A DNA stretch of 64,000 nucleotides, taken from NCBI GenBank assembly GCA_047602365.1, contig JASGHM010000001.1:1736001-1800000 (forward strand), in the 5' to 3' direction. Numbering within the stretch: position 1 is the first letter of the stretch; every line of letters begins with the position of its first letter. The notes under the pieces were generated by a model. The model did not search any database and had not been told where the DNA came from. It saw nothing but the letters and a program-made list of their open reading frames with translations. The position numbers and the translations under genes were made by a program. Source of the DNA: Piscinibacter sp047602365. Lineage in GTDB: Bacteria > Pseudomonadota > Gammaproteobacteria > Burkholderiales > Burkholderiaceae_C. Of this stretch, positions 34,001 to 41,720 are shown piece by piece.

Positions 34001-34810
34001 CAGCGACACCGCGACCAGGTCGGCGTTGAGCTCCATCTCGCGCGACAGCGCGCGCTGCATCAGCAGCACGAGCTGGAACACCGAGTCGACCAGCGAGCGG
34101 ATCGACCAGACGATCAACCGCAGCACCCAGCCGACCCAGGCGACGCGCAGGTCGAAGCGCGACAGGCCGTTGAGGAAGTCGTCGAGCTTGTCGCGCCGTG
34201 CCACCAGCGCGCCGGCGATCTGCTGCGCGATGTAGACCCAGCGGCCGACCGCCATGGCCCGCTGCGCGAAGTGGCCGAACTCGTGCGCCAGCACGGCGCG
34301 GAACTCGCCCAGTGTCAGCGTGTTGACCAGGCCGAGGCCGATCTCCAGGTTCTTCTTCGACGGCAGGAACAGGTTCAGGATCGACAGGTCGTAGAACACT
34401 GCCGCGTTGACCCGCGGCGAGACGAACACCTTGTGCGGCCGCGGTGCACCGGCCTTGTCGGCCAGGCGGTGCAGGAAGCGGAACAGCTCGGGCTGCTGTT
34501 CGGGCGTGATCTCCACGCCGTCGTCGCCACCGCCATGCTTGACGAACAGCACCGCCTTGAGCATGAACACCGCGAGGAAGGCGGCGCAGGCGCCGACGAT
34601 CCAGCCCCAGAACGCGTCGCGCGTGCCCGAGCCGGCACCGAAGGTCAGCCGCCAGGCGGTCAGGCCGAACCATCCGGCCAGCGCGAAGTAGAGGACGATG
34701 AACAGCGCCAGGCCGCCCATCGCCAGCCAGGCGCGGCGCTTGTAGGCCGCGCTCGGGCGGGCCAGTTTCTGGATCAGCGGGCTGGGTTCGGCATTGGGCG
34801 TCGCGGACAC
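31001..34810 (-). CDS. Very large membrane M48 metalloprotease with long C-terminal region
   Basis: A 1269-residue protein. Two N-terminal membrane helices (residues ~28-50 and 68-90) are followed by an M48 peptidase domain with HEFGH (176-180) in FRAVLAHEFGHFAQRAMAVGR and the third zinc ligand in REMELNADLVAV; more hydrophobic segments surround residues 225-250. After the roughly 350-residue protease comes some 900 residues that classical HtpX lacks: helical domain, a further membrane helix (VLVAGGIVATVLGLGGSVG), a beta-rich section and a TPR-like end with many A/L-rich pairs. The start is a GTG with GGGAGA eight bases upstream. Probably a membrane quality-control protease; the extra domains are uncharacterised. 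Confidence 0.83.
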   Translation of the reverse strand: MSATPNAEPSPLIQKLARPSAAYKRRAWLAMGGLALFIVLYFALAGWFGLTAWRLTFGAGSGTRDAFWGWIVGACAAFLAVFMLKAVLFVKHGGGDDGVEITPEQQPELFRFLHRLADKAGAPRPHKVFVSPRVNAAVFYDLSILNLFLPSKKNLEIGLGLVNTLTLGEFRAVLAHEFGHFAQRAMAVGRWVYIAQQIAGALVARRDKLDDFLNGLSRFDLRVAWVGWVLRLIVWSIRSLVDSVFQLVLLMQRALSREMELNADLVAVSLTGSDALIHALHKLDAADDAWNRAAGFVLAEKAKGRLVPDLFEIQTQIVEHMGRLLGDPAYGRTPRPAPSDPAMHRVFRAELAQPPQMWLTHPLNHEREANAKRHYIAAPIDERPAWALFADAPALRASVTARLLGQTPEGATPHDDALGELGRQFQRACFDSRYRGVYFGRSIVRHVSEPSALYGKVPAPDAAAFAALYPESLTTDMERLRTLEKEKAQLAGLQLGTVQAPGGVIRHRGRTLKRAALPVAIRQVERELAEVTQRLQAHDMQCRSLHLAAAKRAGGGQAEYLAGLLAVLHFADHTEDDLRDLQGLLINTVNVTTATRKVNKKGIARIVADGNALREAMARVYDQAAGVKLDEELLRRLGAASWAEALGELKLPGVAAETVSDWLNAVDSWVDHTAGACAMLRSHALELLLVHEAAVAAHVQQGAELPAVPVASVVPAGYATLRPGGERKRQTQLDWWARFQLADGWLPATARVLVAGGIVATVLGLGGSVGSASITVYNGLARAVTVKVGSHPTVTLSPYGHWTREIDADKSVHLEARGLDGQLIESFDAEASGSFGQFIYNIAGVAPLVEWTATYGNASPQPERPLGAPRWTSSSASVVFVEPPASVSTKGGGATRSVLSALADASPGEQLGMLADPAEGRRIATLHARWDATGSPHLAEWLWAAKDTPGFATLLKTRLAESPDDVLLLRMTQDSAGEAEHAAICQRDQARAAAAPDNANLAYIATRCLPEGADKDRAFVDGFVRHPDHGWYAYAAGYVAGGSAQWPQAIAASEIARRKLPALANALALDIARMRRMTGQADAAAMNELVKTSPALRQALALESGQGLEAPALKAYAELAGGRLDAAVTLAQNRPQTLARLLRLAAASNGASPALVARALALPVDKGLDEGTVWSALALAQRAGQDAAPLAEAARRASPQHGELLLAFADALRRGEPAERAERLLDGLPPELRGQAWAMGAMLLGDKAPPAWRDGARRLLFASERPFLG

Positions 34811-34930
34811 GATGTTGTTCTCCCTGGGTCGACCCCCGGGAGTGTCGCAAGGCGCCAGCGCGGAACCGGCGCCACTGTGGCGCCGGACACACCGGCGACC
34901 ATGACAAAAGTCGTGCGCCGGGCCGTGGCG

Positions 34931-36206
34931 TCAGAAGCGCGGCTGCCTGCCGCTGAACGACGGGTCGTACTTGCGCATCTGCGCCAGGTCGTCGCGCTGG
35001 CGCACGCCGCATTCGAGGTACTGCTCGTGCAGCGTGGCCAGCGCGCCGCGGTCGAGCGTGACGCCCAGGCCAGGCGTGCCCGGCACGCGCAGCGAGCCGC
35101 CCTCGAAGCGCAGCCGCCCGCCTGCGATGACCTCTTCCTCCTGCCACGGGTAGTGGGTGTCGCAGGCGTAGGTCAGGTTGGGAATGCTGGCCGCCACATG
35201 CGTCATCGCCATCAGGCTGATGCCCAGGTGCGAGTTTGAATGCATCGACATGCCCAGATCCCACAGTGCGCACATGCGCGCCAGCGTCTGCGTCACGCGC
35301 AGGCCGCCCCAGTAGTGGTGGTCGGACAGCAGCACCTTCACCGAGCCCATGCCGGCGCCGCGGCGGAACTCGTCCAGCGTGGTGATCACCATGTTGGTGG
35401 CCAGCGGCAGCTTCGTGTGCTTCGCCAGTTCGGCCATGCCGGCGAGGCCCGGCGTCGGGTCTTCGTAGTACTCGAGCAACTGGTCGAGTTCGGGTGCGGC
35501 GGCGATGCTGGTGGCCAGTGACCAGTTGGCGTTCGGGTCCAGCCGCAGCGGCAGGCCCGGGAAGGCGCTGGTGCAGCGCGCGCATGCAGTCGATCTCGTG
35601 GGCCGGCTCGAACACGCCGCCCTTGAGTTTGATGCTGCGAAAGCCGTACAGCGCGATCATGCGCCGTGCCTGCGCGACCACCTGCTCGGGCGAGATCGCC
35701 TCGCCCCAGGCGTCGGGCGCATAGGGCTTGTCGATGTGCTCGGCGTACTTGAAGAACAGGTAGGCGCTGTAGGGCACCGCGTCGCGCACCTTGCCGCCGA
35801 GCAGGTCGACGATCGGCGCGCCGACGACCTGCCCCTGCAGGTCGAGCATCGCCACTTCCAGCGTGCTGGTCACCTTGGCGGCGTTCTTCGCGGTGTGCGA
35901 GCCCGGCGCCAGCTCGAACTCGACCGCGCCCGGCGTGGCGCGGATCGTGGCGCGCACACGCTCTTCCATGCGGTTCAGGTCGAAGGGCGACAGCCCGATC
36001 ACCAGTTCGCGCGCCTGCTCCAGCGCCTTCAGCATCGGCGTGTCGCCGTAGGTTTCCGACAGGCCGACGCGGCCGTCGCTGGTCTCCAGCTCGACGATGG
36101 CGCGCAGCGCCCAGGGTTCGTGGATGCCGGCGGCGTTGAGCAGCGGGCCGTCGCGGAATGCGATCGGCGTGATGCGGACGGCGCTGATGCGGATGTCGCG
36201 GCTCAT
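34931..36206 (-). CDS. Glucarate dehydratase-like enolase-superfamily enzyme, one-base frameshift
   Basis: An enolase-superfamily enzyme of the mandelate racemase/glucarate dehydratase group. N-terminal capping domain (RISAVRITPIAFRDGPLLNAAGIHEPWALRAIVEL), then the barrel with FRSIKLKGGVFEP (KxK), metal-binding DPNANW and YYEDPTPG, and SNSHLGISLMAMTH near the end. The frame changes at 35564-35565: removing one base turns the run into HQRFPGLPLRLDPNANWS and joins both parts to 424 residues, the normal family size. It would dehydrate D-glucarate or a related aldarate. Transcribed with the TctC binding protein under a GntR regulator. Confidence 0.85.
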
Positions 36207-36218
36207 GCGGAGCGCCTC

Positions 36219-37196
36219 TCAGTTCGCGCTGGCGCCGGACTTCTTCACCAGCGCCGCCCAGCGCGGGATCTCCTTGGCCATCAAGGCCGCCAGCTCCTGC
36301 GGCGAGCCGCCGACCAGGTCCATGCCGAGCTGGTCGTGCAGCTTGGCCTGCACGTCGGGCAGCTTCAGCGCCTTGGCGATCTCGGCGTGCAGCCGCTCGA
36401 CGATAGGCTTGGGTGTGCCCTTGGGCGCGTAGATCGCCTGCCAGGACGACATCTCGAAGCCGGCCACGCCGGACTCGATCATCGTCGGCGTGTTCGGCGA
36501 CAGCGCGATGCGCTTGCCCGTGGTCACCGCGAGCAGCTTCAGCTTGCCGGCCTGCAGCAGCGGCAGCGCCGCGGTCATCTGGTCGAACATGAAGGTCACC
36601 TGGCCCGACGACACGTCGACCATCGCCGGCGGCGTGCCCTTGTAGGGGATGTGCTGCAGTTGCACGCCGATCAGGTCGGCGAACAGTTCGCCGGCCAGGT
36701 GCGTGGAGGTGCCGGCGCCGGAGGACGCGAAGGTGCGCTTCTTCTCGTCCTTCTTCAGCAGCGCGATCAGCTCGGCGACGCTGTTGACGCCGAGGTTGGG
36801 GTCGACCAGCAGCACGTTGGGCAGCGTGGCCACCAGTGCCACCGGCTCGAAGTCCTTCACCGGGTCGTAGGGCAGGTTCTTGTACAGGCTGGCATTGATC
36901 GCGTGCGTGCTGATCGTGCCGCCGAACAGCGTGTAGCCGTCGGCCGGCGCCTTGGCGACGAAGCTCGCGCCGATGCCACCGCCCTGGCCGGGCTTGTTGT
37001 CGACCACGATGGTCTGGCCCAGCGCGGCCTGCAGCTTCTCGCTGATGGTGCGGCCGACCACGTCGGTCGAGCCGCCGGCGGTGAAGGGCACGATGTAGTT
37101 GATCGGCTTGGCCTTGGGCCAGTCGCTGCCCTGGGCATGGGCGAGGCCGGCGAAGGCGGTGGCCGCCAGGCAGGCGAGCGCGAGAAGGCGTTTCAT
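36219..37196 (-). CDS. Tripartite tricarboxylate transporter (TctC) type binding protein
   Basis: A 325-residue periplasmic binding protein with signal peptide (ALACLAATAFAGLAHAQ) and the TctC/Bug pattern: PINYIVPFTAGGSTDVVGRTISEKL, VVDNKPGQGGGIGASFVAKAPADGYT, DFEPVALVATLPNVLLV, HIPYKGTPPAMVDVSSGQVTFMFD, PKPIVERLHAEIAKAL. The start at 37196 was preferred over 37235 since it begins the signal peptide directly. The TctA/B membrane subunits are not encoded nearby, as is usual for Bug proteins. Its partner gene suggests an aldarate such as glucarate as ligand. Confidence 0.92.
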   Translation of the reverse strand: MKRLLALACLAATAFAGLAHAQGSDWPKAKPINYIVPFTAGGSTDVVGRTISEKLQAALGQTIVVDNKPGQGGGIGASFVAKAPADGYTLFGGTISTHAINASLYKNLPYDPVKDFEPVALVATLPNVLLVDPNLGVNSVAELIALLKKDEKKRTFASSGAGTSTHLAGELFADLIGVQLQHIPYKGTPPAMVDVSSGQVTFMFDQMTAALPLLQAGKLKLLAVTTGKRIALSPNTPTMIESGVAGFEMSSWQAIYAPKGTPKPIVERLHAEIAKALKLPDVQAKLHDQLGMDLVGGSPQELAALMAKEIPRWAALVKKSGASAN

Positions 37197-37225
37197 GGGG
37201 GCTTGTCTCCGGTTCTGGGATCGGG

Positions 37226-37254
37226 AGTAAAGCACTAATGTATTAGTGTGTCAA
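37226..37254 (-). promoter_or_regulatory. tctC promoter with a palindromic operator filling the -35/-10 spacer
   Basis: On the minus strand TTGACA (37254-37249) and TTTACT (37231-37226) are 17 bases apart. The spacer holds CACTAATGTATTAGTG (37233-37248), a perfect 7-base inverted repeat with a 2-base centre. The size and symmetry fit a GntR/FadR-type dimer, and the divergent GntR gene begins 50 bases away. Binding would block RNA polymerase. Confidence 0.75.
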
Positions 37255-37299
37255 TGCGCGACACCGCTAAGATCCGGCCACGTGATGCTCCGGCCGACC

Positions 37300-37992
37300 A
37301 TGAACACCAAGACCCCGACGCTGCGCCGCGACCGTTCCCGTCAGGCCGCGCCGCAGGTGCTGGAGCACCTGCGCGAACGTGTGCTGTCGCTGGACCTGGC
37401 GCCCGGCACGGTGCTGTCGCGCAGCGAACTGGCCGAGCAGTACGGCCTCAGCCAGACGCCGATCCGCGACGCGCTGATGCGTCTCGGCGAGGAAGGCCTG
37501 GTCGACATCTTTCCGCAGCACGCCACGGTGGTCAGCCGCATCGATGTCGCCGCCGCGGTGCAGGCGCATTTCCTGCGCCGCTCCATCGAGTGCGAGATCG
37601 CCCGCGTGCTCGCGGGCCAGGCCGATGCGCCTCTGCTGGCGCGGCTGCGCGCGCAGGTCGACCTGCAGGCGGCGCTGATGGGCGCCGACTCCTACCGCGA
37701 GTTCATCGAGGCCGACCGCGGCTTCCACCGCCTGATGTACGAAGCTGCCGGTGTGCCCGAGCTGTTCGAACTGGTGCGCCGGCGCAGCGGCCATGTCGAC
37801 CGGCTGCGCCTGCTGCATCTGCCGACCGCGGGCAAGGAGCGGCAGATCCTGCGCGACCACAAGCGCATCGTCGAGGCGATCGCCGGTGGCGACCCCGAGG
37901 CCGCGCAGGCGGCGGTGCGTGATCACCTCTCGGGCACGCTGGCACAGGTCGACGCCATCCGCCGCAGCCACCCCGACTACCTGAGCGCGTAG
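37300..37992 (+). CDS. GntR (FadR-type) transcriptional regulator
   Basis: A 230-residue regulator. The N-terminal winged helix (LEHLRERVLSLDLAPGTVLSRSELAEQYGLSQTPIRDALMRLGEEGLVDIFPQHATVVSRI) is standard GntR, and the C-terminal all-helical FCD domain (RRSIECEIARVLAG, ADRGFHRLMYEAAGVPELFELVRRRSGHVDRLR, DHKRIVEAIAGGDPEAAQAAVRDHL) has metal-ligand-like Asp/His positions. ATG 37300 was chosen for the usual N-terminus; 37285 is possible. Divergent from the tctC/dehydratase operon, which it most likely represses in the absence of its sugar-acid ligand. Confidence 0.9.
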   Translation: MNTKTPTLRRDRSRQAAPQVLEHLRERVLSLDLAPGTVLSRSELAEQYGLSQTPIRDALMRLGEEGLVDIFPQHATVVSRIDVAAAVQAHFLRRSIECEIARVLAGQADAPLLARLRAQVDLQAALMGADSYREFIEADRGFHRLMYEAAGVPELFELVRRRSGHVDRLRLLHLPTAGKERQILRDHKRIVEAIAGGDPEAAQAAVRDHLSGTLAQVDAIRRSHPDYLSA

Positions 37993-38014
37993 CGCGCCGG
38001 CGGCGCGGGCTTCG

Positions 38015-38656
38015 CTATTCAGCCGCCGTCGTCGCGACGCGCTGCGGCGGCAGTTTCCAGGCGCCGCTGCGGATCTCCGCGTGCGTGAGCCGGCGTACCT
38101 CGACCGTCCCGATGCCGCTGATGCCGAGCTTGCGCGCCGCGGCGTGGCTGAGGTCGATCACCCGGCCGTCCTTGAACGGGCCGCGGTCGTTGACGCGCAC
38201 CACCACCTCGCGCTTGTTGCGCGGGTTGCGCACCAGCGCGTAGCTGGGCAGCGGCATGGTCTTGTGCGCTGCGGTCATCGCGTGCATGTCGTAGACCTCG
38301 CCGGTGGCGGTGCGCCGGCCGTGGAACGGGTGGCCGTACCACGAAGCGATGCCGGTCTCGACCAGTGGCACGTCGGCGTTCTCGGGCTCGTACAGCTCGC
38401 CCTTGATCTCGTACGGCACGTTCGGCGCGCCCTGCGGGATCGCCACGACGCGTGGCACGGCATCGGGGGGATCGCGGCGCGGCGCCGGCTTCGCCACCAC
38501 CGGCGGCGCGGCAGGTGGCGCCGGCACGGCGGCCGGCTCGCCCGAGCCGGGCCAGGGCAGGGTCGGCAGGCGCAGCGAGCCGCAGCCGGCCAGCACCGTG
38601 GCGAGCAGCAGCGCGGCGCCGAGGCGCCCCCAGCGGAGGACGTGAAGCCTGTCCAT
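38015..38656 (-). CDS. rlpA: RlpA-family septal ring lytic transglycosylase lipoprotein
   Basis: A 213-residue lipoprotein (lipobox VLAGC) with a Pro/Ala linker and an RlpA double-psi beta-barrel domain: VETGIASWYGHPFHGRRTATGEVYDMHAMTAAHKTMPLPSYALV, VVVRVNDRGPFKDGRVIDLSHAAARKLGI. The catalytic Asp of the family lies in VNDRGP. It lacks the SPOR domain of the Pseudomonas protein. RlpA cleaves glycan strands free of stem peptides. Single gene, convergent to gntR. Confidence 0.9.
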   Translation of the reverse strand: MDRLHVLRWGRLGAALLLATVLAGCGSLRLPTLPWPGSGEPAAVPAPPAAPPVVAKPAPRRDPPDAVPRVVAIPQGAPNVPYEIKGELYEPENADVPLVETGIASWYGHPFHGRRTATGEVYDMHAMTAAHKTMPLPSYALVRNPRNKREVVVRVNDRGPFKDGRVIDLSHAAARKLGISGIGTVEVRRLTHAEIRSGAWKLPPQRVATTAAE

Positions 38657-38780
38657 GCCGGCAGTGAACGGCAGCCGCCGCGGCCACTGCAGCCGCGGAA
38701 ACAGTTGTGCGCGGCGATCCGTGACAAGCGCCCGGAAGCGGGCCGCGCGACGGGGGGAGGTGCAAGTAACCGCAACAGCC

Positions 38781-38797
38781 GGCGCGGCTTCCGCGCC
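38781..38797. other. GC hairpin in the 226-base gap upstream of the unknown gene pair
   Basis: GGCGCGG and CCGCGCC pair around CTT. The gap 38657-38882 shows no open frame of note and no recognisable promoter; this hairpin is its only clear structure. Confidence 0.3.
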
Positions 38798-38882
38798 ACA
38801 GCCGGGCGCTGCGTCCCCTCGACTGCGGATGCCCGGCAGCGGCCGGCGCGGGATGCTGGCGGTCTCTGACCTGGAGGCAACC

Positions 38883-39239
38883 ATGACCATCACCGTCAAG
38901 ACGACCGCAGTCGACACCACCTCGCCTGTCGAGGTGGAGATGACAGATGCCAGCGGCGCGCATGTCGAACTCGTGCTGCTGGTGGGCAACCAGATGCCGA
39001 TCCGCCATGCCTTCGACTTCACCGAAGGGAGCATCCGCGTGCCGCTGCCGCGCATGAAGAAGGGCGACCACAAGTGCACGCTGATCGTGCTGGCGCTGAC
39101 CCACAAGGACAACCTCAACGGCATGTACGACGTGTCGCTGAGCATGAACGGCGTGGCGGCCGCCGAGGCCAAGGGCAAGATCCCGCAGGGTCGCGGCAAC
39201 GACTTCGGCCGCGGCGACTTCGTTCTCACCGTGTCCTAG
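38883..39239 (+). CDS. Unknown small beta-rich protein
   Basis: A 118-residue soluble protein with no signal peptide and alternating polar/hydrophobic residues suggesting an all-beta fold (TITVKTTAVDTTSPVEVEMTD, VELVLLVGNQMPIRHAFDF, KCTLIVLALTHKDNLNGMYDVSLSMNGV). I do not recognise the family. Lysine- and asparagine-containing segments are a little richer than in neighbours. A CTGGAGG ribosome-binding site precedes the ATG. Nine bases separate it from the exported-protein gene downstream, so the two are one operon. Confidence 0.65.
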   Translation: MTITVKTTAVDTTSPVEVEMTDASGAHVELVLLVGNQMPIRHAFDFTEGSIRVPLPRMKKGDHKCTLIVLALTHKDNLNGMYDVSLSMNGVAAAEAKGKIPQGRGNDFGRGDFVLTVS

Positions 39240-39248
39240 GAGGCGGCC

Positions 39249-40361
39249 ATGACCAAGCGCAGCCTCTCCGGCATCGCCCTCGCCGTGCTGGCCGCCTCGG
39301 CGGCGGCCGAGACGGGCGACATCAACGACTACCTGGTCGACATCAGCGGCGGCGCGGTCTCTGCGGTGGCGCTGGTCGGGGCCGACCCGTCGGCCATCTC
39401 GACCATCCAGACCTCGCAGGACATCATCGTCGCGCTGCAGCCTCTGACCTCGGCCGAAGGCCGCAAGGGTGCGTTTGCGGTGGCGATCACGCCGGCGCGC
39501 ACCACGCTGCTGCCGATGGCTGGATCCAGCTACGTCGACCACTGGTACATGCGCCTGCTCGGCAACCTGACGCTGAGCTATGCGCAGGACCGCGAGGAGA
39601 TCAGCGGCCAGGCCTACAAGAAGGCCGCGTTCGCGCTCGACACCTCGCACTACCTGCATCTGAAGGACGATCCGGTCTACCAGAGCGGCCAGGCGTTCAA
39701 GGCCTGTGCCGACGGCAAGTCTGGCGACGCCCATGCCAAGGCCCTGCTCGACCTTGAGCTGATGCGCGACCAGCTGAGCGAAGCGGAGTTCAACAAGCGC
39801 TTCGAGGCGCTGATGAACAACCGCGTCGGCGAACTGCAGCCCTGCATCGACGCGGCGATGACGGCACGCCAGTCGGCGCGCTGGAACGCGGCCCGCTTCT
39901 CGCTCGGCATCGGCGAAGGCCGCATCCGCCCGGTCGACGGCGGCGGCCCGTCGTACTCACTGGGCAAGCAGGTCACGCTCAACGGTCAGTACCCGCTGGG
40001 CCGCAAGGGCGTGGCGCAGATGTCGCTGCGCCATGCGCGCGACGCGGTGGAGACCGCTTCGCTGGCGGGCGCGGCGCCGACCTTCAAGGGCTCGAGCCTG
40101 GTGGCGCTGCGCTTCACCTACGGCGACCAGGACAGTTCCAGCCTGCGCGCGATGGTCGAGGCCAGCAACTCGCGCAAGTCGCAGGCCGGCGTGTTCAGCA
40201 CCGCCTTCATGCACGCCGTCGGCCTCGACAAGAAGCTGTCCCAGGGCATGTGGCTGGAGTTCCGGCTCGGACGCAACCGCTCGGTGGTCGACGGCGAGGT
40301 GCAGACCACCTCGCTGATGGCCATCAACATCGCGCCCACGCTGTTCCAGTTCAAGAAGTAA
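39249..40361 (+). CDS. Unknown exported protein, probably outer-membrane associated
   Basis: A 370-residue protein with a short signal peptide (GIALAVLAASAAAE). No family recognised. The middle (residues ~130-220) is helical and has two Cys (FKACAD and LQPCID) that could form a disulfide; the last ~130 residues are alternating beta-type (MSLRHARDAV, LVALRFTYGDQDSSSLRAMVEAS, MWLEFRLGRNRSVVDG, MAINIAPTLFQFKK) and the protein ends with Phe-Lys-Lys after such a strand, compatible with a small barrel or beta sheet. Co-transcribed with the 118-residue unknown protein. An AGGAGG ribosome-binding site stands before the ATG. Confidence 0.65.
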   Translation: MTKRSLSGIALAVLAASAAAETGDINDYLVDISGGAVSAVALVGADPSAISTIQTSQDIIVALQPLTSAEGRKGAFAVAITPARTTLLPMAGSSYVDHWYMRLLGNLTLSYAQDREEISGQAYKKAAFALDTSHYLHLKDDPVYQSGQAFKACADGKSGDAHAKALLDLELMRDQLSEAEFNKRFEALMNNRVGELQPCIDAAMTARQSARWNAARFSLGIGEGRIRPVDGGGPSYSLGKQVTLNGQYPLGRKGVAQMSLRHARDAVETASLAGAAPTFKGSSLVALRFTYGDQDSSSLRAMVEASNSRKSQAGVFSTAFMHAVGLDKKLSQGMWLEFRLGRNRSVVDGEVQTTSLMAINIAPTLFQFKK

Positions 40362-40425
40362 CAGCCTCGGCCTTCGGTTTCCCGCGTGCCGGCCGATAAC
40401 CGGTCGACACGCCAAGGAAACCGCC

Positions 40426-41697
40426 ATGCCGACCCCGACCGCCACCGCCTCGGCCTTCCAGTCCGCCAACCCGCACGCGCTGGCGACGATCCTGCAGGCC
40501 AGCGAGACGCAGCGCATCATCGCCGCGACCGACATCTTCGATCTCGCCGGCACCAAGCTGTGGGCGCGCAACCAGCCGGTGTCGGCCGCACTGCAGCGCA
40601 AGCTGCTCGACCGCAAGCTGCGCGAGCCGCTGGAGAGCTGCCTGATCGCCGAGGACGGCGTCACCAGTGCCTCGCTCTCCGAGCGCCTGGCCCAGCTGGT
40701 CGAGACCGACGCGCGCCTCGCGCCGGTGCTGCGGCCGCAGGCCGCCAAGCTGGTGCGCGAGGCGCTGCACCTGCCGCTGCACCCGGTGGCGCAACTGTTG
40801 CTCAGCGCCGGCCGCGCCGCGCGCCCGCAATCCTTCGACCACGCGATCGCCGCGATGGGCCTGGCCGGCGCGCTGATGATCGCGCATGGCGGGCAGACGC
40901 CGGACATCCGCCTGGCCATGCTCGCCGGCCTGCTGCACGACCTCGGCGAGATGTACATCGCCCCGGAGCACGGCGAGGCCGAGGCCGACCGCGAACTCGA
41001 TGCACTGAGCTACCGGCAGCTGGTCGTGCACCCGCATGTCGGCCTGCTGCTGATCGCCCAGCTGACCCAGTACCCCGGCTCGGTGGCCCGCGCGGTGGCC
41101 GAGCACCACGAGCGGCTCGACGGCTCCGGCTACCCGCATGCGCGCAGCGGCGACGCGCTGTCGCCGCTGGGCCGGCTGCTGTCGGTGACCGAGGCGGCGC
41201 TGGGCGCGCTGCGCGGCCCGCACGAACAGCTGCTGCACGCCAGCATCGCGCTGCGCGCCGTGCCTGGTGAATTCGACATGGCCTGGGTCGGCCAGCTGGC
41301 GCGCGCCGCGCGCGAGCAGCCGCCGCTGCAGCCGGCGATGACGCCGCCGGAGATCCGTGCCCGCCGCGCCGCGCTCGAGGAGGTGCTGCAGGCCGCCGAG
41401 GACAACGCCGCGCTGCTGGCCGTCGGCGCCCGCTCGGCCGACATGCTGGCCGCGCTCGAGCTGGCGCAGTACCTGATCGCGCGGCTGCGCATCGGCTGGA
41501 ACGAGAGCGGGCTGTGGAGCCCGCAGGCCGCCGCCGGCGCCGACGCTGCCGAGGTCGAGGCGATGGAAGACGAGCTCTACTTCCGGCTGCGCGGCGTGCA
41601 GCGCGCGGTGATGCTGCGCGCCGGCGAGCTGCTGGCCGAGGAGTCCGCCCGGCTGAAGCTGCTGTGCGACTCGCTGCCGATGGGGCGTGCCGGCTGA
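40426..41697 (+). CDS. HD-GYP domain protein (cyclic di-GMP phosphodiesterase type)
   Basis: A 423-residue soluble protein. The HD domain starts around residue 135; metal-binding His-Asp is in GLLHDLGEMYI (171-172), and the GYP signature HHERLDGSGYP (227-237) is complete, followed by SPLGRLLSVTEAAL. The N-terminal ~120 residues and the C-terminal ~120 residues are helical and unassigned. Complete HD and GYP motifs predict hydrolysis of cyclic di-GMP. An AAGGAAA ribosome-binding site precedes the ATG. It converges with the LanC-like gene, leaving 23 bases between stops. Confidence 0.85.
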   Translation: MPTPTATASAFQSANPHALATILQASETQRIIAATDIFDLAGTKLWARNQPVSAALQRKLLDRKLREPLESCLIAEDGVTSASLSERLAQLVETDARLAPVLRPQAAKLVREALHLPLHPVAQLLLSAGRAARPQSFDHAIAAMGLAGALMIAHGGQTPDIRLAMLAGLLHDLGEMYIAPEHGEAEADRELDALSYRQLVVHPHVGLLLIAQLTQYPGSVARAVAEHHERLDGSGYPHARSGDALSPLGRLLSVTEAALGALRGPHEQLLHASIALRAVPGEFDMAWVGQLARAAREQPPLQPAMTPPEIRARRAALEEVLQAAEDNAALLAVGARSADMLAALELAQYLIARLRIGWNESGLWSPQAAAGADAAEVEAMEDELYFRLRGVQRAVMLRAGELLAEESARLKLLCDSLPMGRAG

Positions 41698-41720
41698 GCT
41701 GCGGCCGCGTTCGGGTCGCG

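Noticed and set aside
29111..35239. A 2042-codon plus-strand open frame opposite the DMT, AraC and M48 genes
   Set aside because: Same GC-skew artefact; no domain pattern, and it runs across three real genes on the other strand.
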